From NCBI GenBank assembly GCA_003978865.1, contig QNXS01000040.1, positions 1 to 6,799 of the forward strand: a stretch of 6,799 nt of DNA, read 5' to 3'. The DNA is from Archaeoglobus sp. (GTDB lineage Archaea; Halobacteriota; Archaeoglobi; Archaeoglobales; Archaeoglobaceae). Below are positions 1 through 5,418 of this stretch, piece by piece. A program made the translations under genes and the position numbers. The notes under the pieces were generated by a model. That model was not told the origin of the DNA and did not search any database. It saw only the letters and a list, made by a program, of their open reading frames with translations. The first letter of the stretch is position 1. Every line of letters starts with the position of its first letter.

Positions 1-20
1 AACAATGTCTTCGGATTAAC

Positions 21-32
21 TTAAGTACTTAA
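21..32. promoter_or_regulatory. 12-bp perfect palindrome / possible TATA region upstream of larE
   Basis: TTAAGTACTTAA is its own reverse complement. It is centred about 23 bases before the GTG start of the LarE gene, roughly where an archaeal TATA box would sit for a leaderless transcript, and no Shine-Dalgarno is visible before that GTG. It could be a promoter element, a dimeric regulator site, or a chance palindrome in AT-rich DNA. The 48 bases before the gene show no recognisable end of an upstream gene. Confidence 0.25.
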
Positions 33-48
33 CGGTAAAACCTGAAGT

Positions 49-723
49 GTGCATGAGTTAAATGAAAGCCATCTAAGCAGTATTTTGAGGTACCTTAAAA
101 AGTTCAACAATGTGTGCTTAGCCTACTCTGGCGGCATGGATAGCACACTCTTAGCTTATCTGCTAATTCTGGCTGGTGTGAACTTTAGAGCATTCATGAT
201 TGCAAACGAATTTATTTCCGAGAGCAGAGTTAAGAGTGCAAGAAGGATAGCCGAGAAACTCGGATTTAATCTTGAAATTCTTAGAGTAAAAGCAACAGAC
301 AGTATGCTTGAAAATGGAGAAATGAGATGTTACTACTGCAAGAAACAGATGTTTTCAAAGATTTCTGAGTTTTGCAGGGGAAAAATTCTCGATGGAACAA
401 ACTCAAGTGATTTGAATAAAAACAGACCGGGATTAAAGGCTTTAAAGGAGTTTGGAGTGGTTAGTCCACTTGCAGAGCTGGGTTTATCGAAGCCTGATGT
501 TAGAAAGATGGCTGATTTTCTTGGTTTAGAGCAGATACCCTCAGATTCCTGTCTGGCTACAAGAATAAATGGAAAAATAACGATGGAAAAGCTAAGTTTC
601 GTTGATATTGCCGAAAGAATTGCTCTTAGAGTGTTAGCTGGGAGGGGATTCAGGGTTGAAAAGCTGAGAGTCAGAATTGACGGCACTTTAAAAGTGGAAG
701 TTATTTTAAAGTTTTTGAAGTAA
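49..723 (+). CDS. larE: LarE-family ATP-dependent sacrificial sulfur transferase (PP-loop), short form
   Basis: A 224-residue cytoplasmic PP-loop enzyme. LarE adenylates and sulfurates the pyridinium precursor of the nickel-pincer cofactor used by lactate racemase and relatives. Visible motifs: the ATP-binding SGGMDS loop (residues 27-32), RCYYCK (93-98), DGTN (115-118), SPLAELGLSK (139-148) and DSCLATR (166-172). Cys168 aligns by motif with the sulfur-donating cysteine of Lactiplantibacillus LarE. With Cys94 and Cys97 it forms the three-cysteine set of LarE proteins thought to carry a [4Fe-4S] cluster instead of sacrificing a cysteine. The GTG start is the only choice, because an in-frame TGA lies at 43-45 and the next candidates fall close to the PP-loop. 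The protein ends about ten residues after the RVRIDG segment, where longer LarE proteins (about 270 residues) continue with a conserved tail; other frames show no lost continuation. No larA, larB or larC is in the window. The family call is good; the exact substrate is inferred. Confidence 0.85.
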   Translation: MHELNESHLSSILRYLKKFNNVCLAYSGGMDSTLLAYLLILAGVNFRAFMIANEFISESRVKSARRIAEKLGFNLEILRVKATDSMLENGEMRCYYCKKQMFSKISEFCRGKILDGTNSSDLNKNRPGLKALKEFGVVSPLAELGLSKPDVRKMADFLGLEQIPSDSCLATRINGKITMEKLSFVDIAERIALRVLAGRGFRVEKLRVRIDGTLKVEVILKFLK

Positions 724-742
724 CATACAGCTATATATAGTA

Positions 743-751
743 GTATATAAA
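743..751 (+). promoter_or_regulatory. Candidate distal TATA box before rps13
   Basis: GTATATAAA lies 20 bases after the larE stop, next to a 10-bp palindrome CTATATATAG (731-740) and followed by a tandem duplication of AAATTGTT (756-771). A transcript from here would start near 770-775 and carry a leader of about 65 bases before rps13. It is either a second, distal promoter or simply AT-rich spacer; the proximal box at 807-815 looks better placed. Confidence 0.35.
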
Positions 752-806
752 CTTGAAATTGTTAAATTGTTAAAACCCGAAGTAAGTACAGCTTTGGCAA
801 CAGAAC

Positions 807-815
807 TTTTAAATA
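807..815 (+). promoter_or_regulatory. Proximal TATA box for the rps13 operon (leaderless transcript predicted)
   Basis: TTTTAAATA matches the archaeal box A consensus well. Its centre is about 27 bases before the ATG at 838, so transcription should begin at or within a base or two of the start codon. The absence of a convincing Shine-Dalgarno before this ATG agrees with a leaderless message. Confidence 0.6.
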
Positions 816-837
816 CAATTCTTCAACCTTAAAAGGC

Positions 838-1281
838 ATGAGTGAGTTTAAACACATAGTCAGAATTGCCGATACAGACCTTGATGGCAGAAAAAATGTT
901 ATGTTCGCTCTTACGGGAGTAAAGGGTATAGGTCTCAGGATGGCAAGATGTATAGTAAATTATCTCGGATTGAACGCTGAAAAGAAACTTGGAGAAATGG
1001 ACGATGAAGAGATAGAAAAGCTAAAGACGTTTATTGAAGAAGAAATAGAAGTTTTACCGAGCTGGGTTCTAAACAGGAGAAAAGATCCCTACACGGGTAG
1101 AGATTTGCATTTACTGAGCAAGGACGTCGATTTTGCCAAAATGGTTGATGTTGAGAGGATGATTAGAATGAAATGTTACAGAGGATCAAGACATGCTAAG
1201 GGCAAGAAAGTCAGAGGTCAGAGAACAAGAAGCACCGGAAGAAGTGGAAGAACTGTGGGTGTTATAAGAAGAAAGAAGTAA
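838..1281 (+). CDS. rps13: Small ribosomal subunit protein uS13
   Basis: Head protein of the 30S subunit, contacting 16S rRNA, P-site tRNA and the large subunit at bridge B1. The 147-residue length is normal for the archaeal form. The N-terminal segment FKHIVRIADTDLDGRK leads into the helix-two-turn-helix region with the GVKGIGLRMA motif (residues 28-37). The tail is strongly basic, with the family signature RGQRTRSTGRSGRTVGV near residues 127-143 ending in a lysine/arginine run. The ATG at 838 is chosen because the protein begins exactly as archaeal uS13 does and the promoter box sits at leaderless distance. It heads the classic archaeal order uS13-uS4-uS11-RpoD, with 35 bases to the next gene. 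Confidence 0.97.
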   Translation: MSEFKHIVRIADTDLDGRKNVMFALTGVKGIGLRMARCIVNYLGLNAEKKLGEMDDEEIEKLKTFIEEEIEVLPSWVLNRRKDPYTGRDLHLLSKDVDFAKMVDVERMIRMKCYRGSRHAKGKKVRGQRTRSTGRSGRTVGVIRRKK

Positions 1282-1303
1282 CAAGAAAAGAAGGAAGATG
1301 AAA

Positions 1304-1310
1304 GAGGTGA
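1304..1310 (+). promoter_or_regulatory. Shine-Dalgarno site for rps4
   Basis: GAGGTGA, a near-perfect match to the archaeal anti-Shine-Dalgarno, ends six bases before the ATG at 1317 and settles that start. The nearby ATG at 1298 and GTG at 1307 are out of frame with rps4. Confidence 0.8.
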
Positions 1311-1316
1311 ACGTAT

Positions 1317-1856
1317 ATGGGAGATCCTAAAAAACATAGAAAGAAGTATGTAACACCTACACATCCTTGGAATAGAGAAAGGCTTGAAAAGGAAGCAAAA
1401 ATTGTGATAAAGTATGGACTCAGAAACAAGAGAGAACTGTGGAGATTTCAGAATATGCTGAGGAAATACAGGCGTGTTGCAAGAAATCTACTGGCAAAGG
1501 TTGATGCACCGGGTGCTGAAGGGGCTTATGCCAAAGCTATAGCTCAGACAGTCATAAAGAAGCTTGTCAGGATGGGAGTTCTTGAGAAGGGAGCTGTCTT
1601 AGATGATATACTCAACTTAAGCGTTGAGGACTTCCTTGAAAGGAGGTTACAAACAAGAGTTTACAGGCAGGGGCTTGCAAACACAATAAAGCAGGCAAGG
1701 CAACTAATAACACATGGTCATATAGCGGTGGATGGTAGGAGAGTGACATCACCAAGTTTTATAGTTGAGAGAGAGATGGAGAGTAAGATAGATTACTACG
1801 TCAACTCACCATTTGCTAAAAGAGGTTTGGTTGAGAAAGTTGAACAAACTGAGTAG
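1317..1856 (+). CDS. rps4: Small ribosomal subunit protein uS4
   Basis: Primary 16S rRNA-binding protein that nucleates assembly of the 30S body. At 179 residues it is the usual archaeal size. It opens with MGDPKKHRKKYVTPTHPW, the normal archaeal N-terminus, which lacks the zinc knuckle found in many bacterial S4 proteins. The S4 RNA-binding domain occupies roughly residues 109-165, recognisable from LERRLQTRVYRQGLA and QARQLITHGHIAVDGRRV. The C-terminal tail is typical of the archaeal and eukaryotic form. The stop codon TAG overlaps the first base of the rps11 Shine-Dalgarno, so termination here and initiation there are probably coupled. Nothing in the protein is unusual. Confidence 0.97.
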   Translation: MGDPKKHRKKYVTPTHPWNRERLEKEAKIVIKYGLRNKRELWRFQNMLRKYRRVARNLLAKVDAPGAEGAYAKAIAQTVIKKLVRMGVLEKGAVLDDILNLSVEDFLERRLQTRVYRQGLANTIKQARQLITHGHIAVDGRRVTSPSFIVEREMESKIDYYVNSPFAKRGLVEKVEQTE

Positions 1857-1861
1857 GAGGT
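1856..1861 (+). promoter_or_regulatory. Shine-Dalgarno site for rps11, overlapping the rps4 stop
   Basis: GGAGGT begins on the last base of the rps4 TAG stop and ends six bases before the rps11 ATG at 1868. This strong site supports that start and close translational coupling. Confidence 0.85.
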
Positions 1862-1867
1862 TATATT

Positions 1868-2272
1868 ATGGCAGAAAAAAAGAAAGGTAAAGGAAGATGG
1901 GGAGTAGCTCATATATTCAGCAGCTACAACAACACAATAATAACGATAACGGATATAACGGGCAGTGAGACTATCGCAAGGATCAGTGGTGGAATGATTG
2001 TAAAAGCTGACAGGGATGAAGGAAATCCGTATACAGCTATGCAGGCAGCACTTAGAGTTGCTGAAATGGCAAAAGAGAAGGGAATAGAGGGGGTACACAT
2101 AAAGGTGAGGGCTCCGGGTGGCAACAAACACACAACACCGGGACCGGGAGCTCAGGCTGCAATAAGAGCTCTTGCAAGAGCCGGACTCAAGATCGGGAGA
2201 ATTGAAGATGTAACTCCAATTCCACACGATGGTACCCGCCCACCAGGTGGAAAGAGGGGCAGAAGAGTTTAG
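1868..2272 (+). CDS. rps11: Small ribosomal subunit protein uS11
   Basis: Platform protein of the 30S subunit lining the mRNA exit path. The 134-residue length is normal for archaea. Signatures: HIFSSYNNTIITITDITG near residues 16-33, the central ISGGMIVKADRDE, KVRAPGGNKHTTPGPGAQ near residues 76-93, and the C-terminal DVTPIPHDGTRPPGGKRGRRV. The HDGTRPP segment corresponds to the HNGCRPP of bacterial S11, whose Asn-Gly is an isoaspartate site; an Asp stands in that position here. A spacer of only 11 bases separates it from rps4, and 40 bases separate it from rpoD. Confidence 0.97.
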   Translation: MAEKKKGKGRWGVAHIFSSYNNTIITITDITGSETIARISGGMIVKADRDEGNPYTAMQAALRVAEMAKEKGIEGVHIKVRAPGGNKHTTPGPGAQAAIRALARAGLKIGRIEDVTPIPHDGTRPPGGKRGRRV

Positions 2273-2301
2273 CCTCTCTTGACCTTTAATACAATTTTGG
2301 C

Positions 2302-2307
2302 GGGGTG
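2302..2307 (+). promoter_or_regulatory. Shine-Dalgarno site for rpoD
   Basis: GGGGTG ends five bases before the ATG at 2313. It is weaker than the rps4 and rps11 sites but well placed, and it supports that start. Confidence 0.6.
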
Positions 2308-2312
2308 CGGTC

Positions 2313-3098
2313 ATGGAAGTTGAGTTTATCGAAAAAGATGAGAATAAAGCTGTTTTAGTTCTTAAAAACGTGCCTGTGGCTCTCGTAAATTCAATCAGGA
2401 GAGCCATGATGAGTTATGTTCCCACTATGGCAGTTGACTATATAAATGTTTATATGAATACATCGTATCTCTTTGATGAAATACTTGCTCATCGTATAGG
2501 ATTGATTCCTATCAAAACAGATGTTGACAAGTTTAACTTTCCGGATAAATGTGAATGTGGTGGTGAGGGCTGTCCGAGATGTCAGGTATCTCTGAGGCTT
2601 AATGCAGAGGGTCCAAAAACTGTATACTCTGGAGAATTTGTTTCCGATGATCCTGAAACGAAGCCCGTTTACGATAACGTTCCCGTTGTAAAACTCTACG
2701 AGGGACAGCAACTCATGATTGAAGCTGTTGCAAGGCTTGGAATCGGAAAAGAACATGCAAAGTGGAAACCTGTTTCAGTGTGTGCCTATAAAATACTGCC
2801 TGAGATAAGGATAGATGAAAAGTGTAATGTGTGTAGAGACTGTGTATTAGCCTGCCCCAGACAAGTCTTGGAAATTAATGATGGAAAAATCTCGGTGAGA
2901 GATCCATTAAATTGCTCTATGTGCATGGAGTGCACAAATGTTTGTGAAGAAAATGCAATATCTGTTGAAGAAACTGATAATTACCTCTTCACGATCGAGA
3001 GCGTGGGTTCAATGCCCGCATTGGAGATATTCAGAAGGGGTGTAGAAGTACTAATGAAAAAGGCAGAAGAGATGAATAAATCTCTTGAATACATCTAA
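2313..3098 (+). CDS. rpoD: DNA-directed RNA polymerase subunit D (Rpo3) with two Fe-S motifs and a zinc loop
   Basis: Archaeal counterpart of eukaryotic Rpb3 and bacterial alpha; it pairs with Rpo11 to form the assembly platform of RNA polymerase. The 261 residues follow the family plan. The dimerisation domain is split, with NVPVALVNSIRRAMM and the EILAHRIGLIPI segment at residues 19-67 and the closing helix at 231-261. A zinc-type loop CECGGEGCPRC has Cys80, Cys82, Cys87 and Cys90. A ferredoxin-like insertion at about residues 164-222 carries two complete CX2CX2CX3C motifs: Cys171/174/177/181 and Cys201/204/207/211. In some archaea these bind [4Fe-4S] clusters needed for stable Rpo3-Rpo11 pairing, while other lineages have lost one or both. 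Here both look intact, although the second lacks the Pro that usually follows the last cysteine. It is the last gene of this cluster; rpl18e does not follow. Confidence 0.97.
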   Translation: MEVEFIEKDENKAVLVLKNVPVALVNSIRRAMMSYVPTMAVDYINVYMNTSYLFDEILAHRIGLIPIKTDVDKFNFPDKCECGGEGCPRCQVSLRLNAEGPKTVYSGEFVSDDPETKPVYDNVPVVKLYEGQQLMIEAVARLGIGKEHAKWKPVSVCAYKILPEIRIDEKCNVCRDCVLACPRQVLEINDGKISVRDPLNCSMCMECTNVCEENAISVEETDNYLFTIESVGSMPALEIFRRGVEVLMKKAEEMNKSLEYI

Positions 3099-3100
3099 TT

Positions 3101-3150
3101 TACTTTTTCCTGTCTGAATTTTTAACTGAATTTTCTTAACTGAATTTTTA
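3101..3150 (+). terminator. Multi-T-tract archaeal terminator after rpoD
   Basis: Just after the rpoD stop come four T-tracts on the coding strand: five T at 3104-3108, five at 3119-3123, four at 3131-3134 and five at 3145-3149. Archaeal RNA polymerase terminates at such U-runs without needing a hairpin, and I see no strong hairpin here. The last three tracts each belong to a repeated CTGAATTTT unit (see the repeat entry). Confidence 0.6.
3114..3149 (+). repeat. Three short direct repeats of CTGAATTTT
   Basis: The 9-base unit occurs at 3114-3122, 3126-3134 and 3140-3148, with the last two preceded by TTAA. Spacings are 12 and 14 bases, so the copies are not on a strict helical repeat. The repeat lies between the rpoD stop and the hdrA promoter and supplies the T-tracts of the terminator. 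It may be a duplication-built terminator or an operator upstream of hdrA. Confidence 0.6.
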
Positions 3151-3159
3151 AGGAATAAA

Positions 3160-3168
3160 CATTTAAAA
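3160..3168 (+). promoter_or_regulatory. TATA box for the hdrA operon (leaderless transcript predicted)
   Basis: CATTTAAAA, preceded by the purine-rich GGAATAAA as a possible BRE, has its centre about 25 bases before the GTG at 3190. That places the transcription start at the start codon itself. No Shine-Dalgarno precedes the GTG, which fits a leaderless message. Confidence 0.55.
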
Positions 3169-3189
3169 CTCAGGCTTTTAAGTAGCTCT

Positions 3190-5418
3190 GTGGTCAAGGT
3201 TGGGGCATTCATCTGCAAATGCGGTCTGAACATAGCCGGAGTTGTGAACGTTGAGAAGATTGCGGAGATTATCAGAGAAAGAGGTTACTTTGCCAGAGTA
3301 CTTGACTATGCCTGTTCTGAAGCTGGACAACAAGAAATTGCTGAATTGGTTGAAAAAGAGAAATTAGATAGTTTCGTTGTTGCCGCGTGCAGTCCAAAAC
3401 TTCATGAGCATACATTCAGAAAACTTGCAAGGAAGATTGGAATAAATCCTTACATGATTGCCATGGCAAATATAAGAGAGCAGTGTTCGTGGGTTCATCG
3501 GGGAGCGGGTGCACAGAGAAAGGCTGAAGAACTCACTCTAATGGCTATTGAAAGAGTAAAAAACTCAAAACCCCTGAGCAGAAAAAGACTAAAAAGTGTG
3601 AAGAGAGCAGTTGTTGTTGGAGGAGGAATTGCTGGAATAGAAACTTCTTTAATACTCGCCAACTCCGGAATTGACGTTATTTTGGTGGAAAAAAGAGGAA
3701 GTCTTGGAGGGCACATGGCTCTGTTAAACGAGATATTCCCGAACAATGATTGCTCAATATGTGTTTTAGCTCCAAAAATGAACGAAGTATGGGAGCATGA
3801 GAAAATAAAAGTTTATACTAATTCTGAAGTTGTATCTGTCGAAGGCTCTGCCGGGAACTTTAGGGTAAAAATTAGAATTAAGCCAAGGTACGTGAACACT
3901 GAGTGCAAGGGTTGCATAGACGATTGCTCCTCTGTTTGTCCGGTTACTGTTTATGACAGCTTTCTTGGAACTTTCAGAAAAGCAATATATGTTCCTTTTC
4001 CTCAATCCACTCCGCTTTATGCAGTAATCGATGAGGAGAACTGTATCAGGTGTGATTTGTGTGTCAAAGCTTGTGAACCGAATGCAATAGATTTCTCTCA
4101 GAAAGCTGAAGAGTTTGAAGTAGTGGCTGGCGCCATAGTTGTTGCCACGGGATACGAGCTTTTTAATCCGGAAATCAAGAAAGAGTACTTCTTTGGATAT
4201 GAAAGAATAATAACCTCACTCGAGCTTGAGAGATTACTGTCTCCATCGGGTCAGCTCAGATTTGAAGAGTTATTTTCCGATGTTAGAAAAGTCGCATTTA
4301 TTCAGTGCGTTGGTAGTAGAGACGCATCAACGAATCCCCACTGTTCGGTTGTTTGCTGTATGGCAAGTGTTAAAAATGCTACAATTCTACGCAGGAGATA
4401 CGGAGTTGAAACAGCAATTTTTTACATAGATCTTAGAGCTGGTGGTAGAGGTTATGAAGAGTACTATAAAAGAGCTATGAGTGAAGGAGTCAGGTTTGTA
4501 AGAGCTAAACCGTCAATTTTACCGGAAAATGGAAAAGTTGTTTTAAAGTATGAGGATTCCCTTCTTGGCAGGGTTGTTGAGGAGGAATTCGACCTCGTAG
4601 TTCTGGCTGTTGGAATGAACAATTGTGGAGAATTTAGTTTTGTGAATACCGGCAAAGATAACTTTGTAGAAGTTGTACACCCAAAACTCAGACCGGTTGA
4701 AACGAGCAGATCCGGTATTTTTGTTGCCGGCTGCGCCTCAGGACCAAAGGACATAAGAGATAGCATAAATTCCGCCGGACTGGCTGCTGCAAAAACTGTT
4801 GAACTTCTCAGCGGGGATGTGGAGCTGGATCCATATAATGCCTACGTTGCTAAAAGCTGTAGTGGTTGTGGTGTTTGTGAGAATCTTTGTCCTTCAGGAG
4901 CAATTGAAGTTTATAAAAAAGAAAAAAAGGTTAGTATAAATACAAATGCGTGCAGAATGTGCGGGTTATGCGTTTCAGCCTGTCCGGAAGAGGCAATAGA
5001 TCAGGGATTCTACTCTAATGCCGAAATATTTGCTGAAATATCACAGGTTTCTCCGGACAGTGTTCTGGTTTTTGCCTGTAACTACTGTGCTTATTCCGCT
5101 CTTGATTTAGCTGGAGCTCTCAGGATGAAGTACAGCGATCGCATCAGAGTGATAAGAGTTCCATGTTCAGTTAGAGTTTCTGTGAAGATGCTACTTGAGG
5201 CTTTGAGGGTTGCCAGAGGAGTAGTTCTTGCAGGATGCAGAATTGGAGAGTGCCACTTTGGTGTCAATACAATTGCAAAAAGAAGGATTAAGGCATTAAA
5301 GGAATTTCTTGGAGAAGATGGAAAAAGATTGAAAGATATCTGGTGTTCTGCTGGGGAGGCGGATGTTATAGTGAGAGAACTAAACAACTTTATCCAAGGT
5401 GAGTTAAATGCCAAGTGA
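3190..5418 (+). CDS. hdrA: HdrA (CoB-CoM heterodisulfide reductase subunit A-like) fused to an MvhD domain
   Basis: Cytoplasmic iron-sulfur flavoprotein, 742 residues. HdrA carries the FAD that bifurcates or confurcates electrons; MvhD is the [2Fe-2S] adaptor that brings electrons from hydrogenase, formate dehydrogenase or another donor. Domains in order: the HdrA N-terminal domain (1-135), with FICKCGLNIAG, CSPK and NIREQCSWVH (Cys9, 11, 42, 67, 99); an FAD-binding Rossmann start GGGIAG (144-149) and GGHMA; an inserted ferredoxin with Cys239/242/246/250 and Cys285/288/291/295; the HdrA signature IQCVGSRD with CSVVCC (371-390); FVAGCASGPKDI (511-522); a C-terminal ferredoxin with Cys557/560/563/567 and Cys588/591/594/598; and the MvhD domain from about 625, with Cys630, Cys633, Cys659, Cys683 and Cys688. 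The first inserted site has CX2CX3CX3C spacing. GTG at 3190 is the only start that gives the family N-terminus; an in-frame TAA lies at 3157-3159. No hdrB or hdrC is nearby. The next gene overlaps its end by 11 bases. The family call is firm; the physiological partners are inferred. Confidence 0.95.
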   Translation: MVKVGAFICKCGLNIAGVVNVEKIAEIIRERGYFARVLDYACSEAGQQEIAELVEKEKLDSFVVAACSPKLHEHTFRKLARKIGINPYMIAMANIREQCSWVHRGAGAQRKAEELTLMAIERVKNSKPLSRKRLKSVKRAVVVGGGIAGIETSLILANSGIDVILVEKRGSLGGHMALLNEIFPNNDCSICVLAPKMNEVWEHEKIKVYTNSEVVSVEGSAGNFRVKIRIKPRYVNTECKGCIDDCSSVCPVTVYDSFLGTFRKAIYVPFPQSTPLYAVIDEENCIRCDLCVKACEPNAIDFSQKAEEFEVVAGAIVVATGYELFNPEIKKEYFFGYERIITSLELERLLSPSGQLRFEELFSDVRKVAFIQCVGSRDASTNPHCSVVCCMASVKNATILRRRYGVETAIFYIDLRAGGRGYEEYYKRAMSEGVRFVRAKPSILPENGKVVLKYEDSLLGRVVEEEFDLVVLAVGMNNCGEFSFVNTGKDNFVEVVHPKLRPVETSRSGIFVAGCASGPKDIRDSINSAGLAAAKTVELLSGDVELDPYNAYVAKSCSGCGVCENLCPSGAIEVYKKEKKVSINTNACRMCGLCVSACPEEAIDQGFYSNAEIFAEISQVSPDSVLVFACNYCAYSALDLAGALRMKYSDRIRVIRVPCSVRVSVKMLLEALRVARGVVLAGCRIGECHFGVNTIAKRRIKALKEFLGEDGKRLKDIWCSAGEADVIVRELNNFIQGELNAK
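5398..5402 (+). promoter_or_regulatory. Shine-Dalgarno site for the polyferredoxin gene, inside hdrA
   Basis: GGTGA lies within the last hdrA codons and ends five bases before the ATG at 5408. It settles that start and predicts coupled translation of the two proteins. Confidence 0.75.

Noticed and set aside
675..780. Frameshift as the cause of the short LarE C-terminus
   Set aside because: The alternative frames near the end of larE hit stops at once and show no conserved tail, so a recent frameshift is not supported.
724..837. tRNA or small RNA gene in the larE-rps13 spacer
   Set aside because: No cloverleaf arms, TPsiC-like sequence or stable GC-rich stem is visible; the spacer is AT-rich promoter DNA.
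1796..2407. A 203-codon minus-strand open frame across rps11 and the start of rpoD
   Set aside because: It is antisense to the unmistakable uS11 gene, its translation has no recognisable family features, and it has no convincing ribosome binding site. It is a shadow of the coding strand.
4226..4429. Short + strand frame inside hdrA
   Set aside because: It lies wholly within HdrA in another frame, across the conserved IQCVGSRD and CSVVCC signature, and has no family resemblance.
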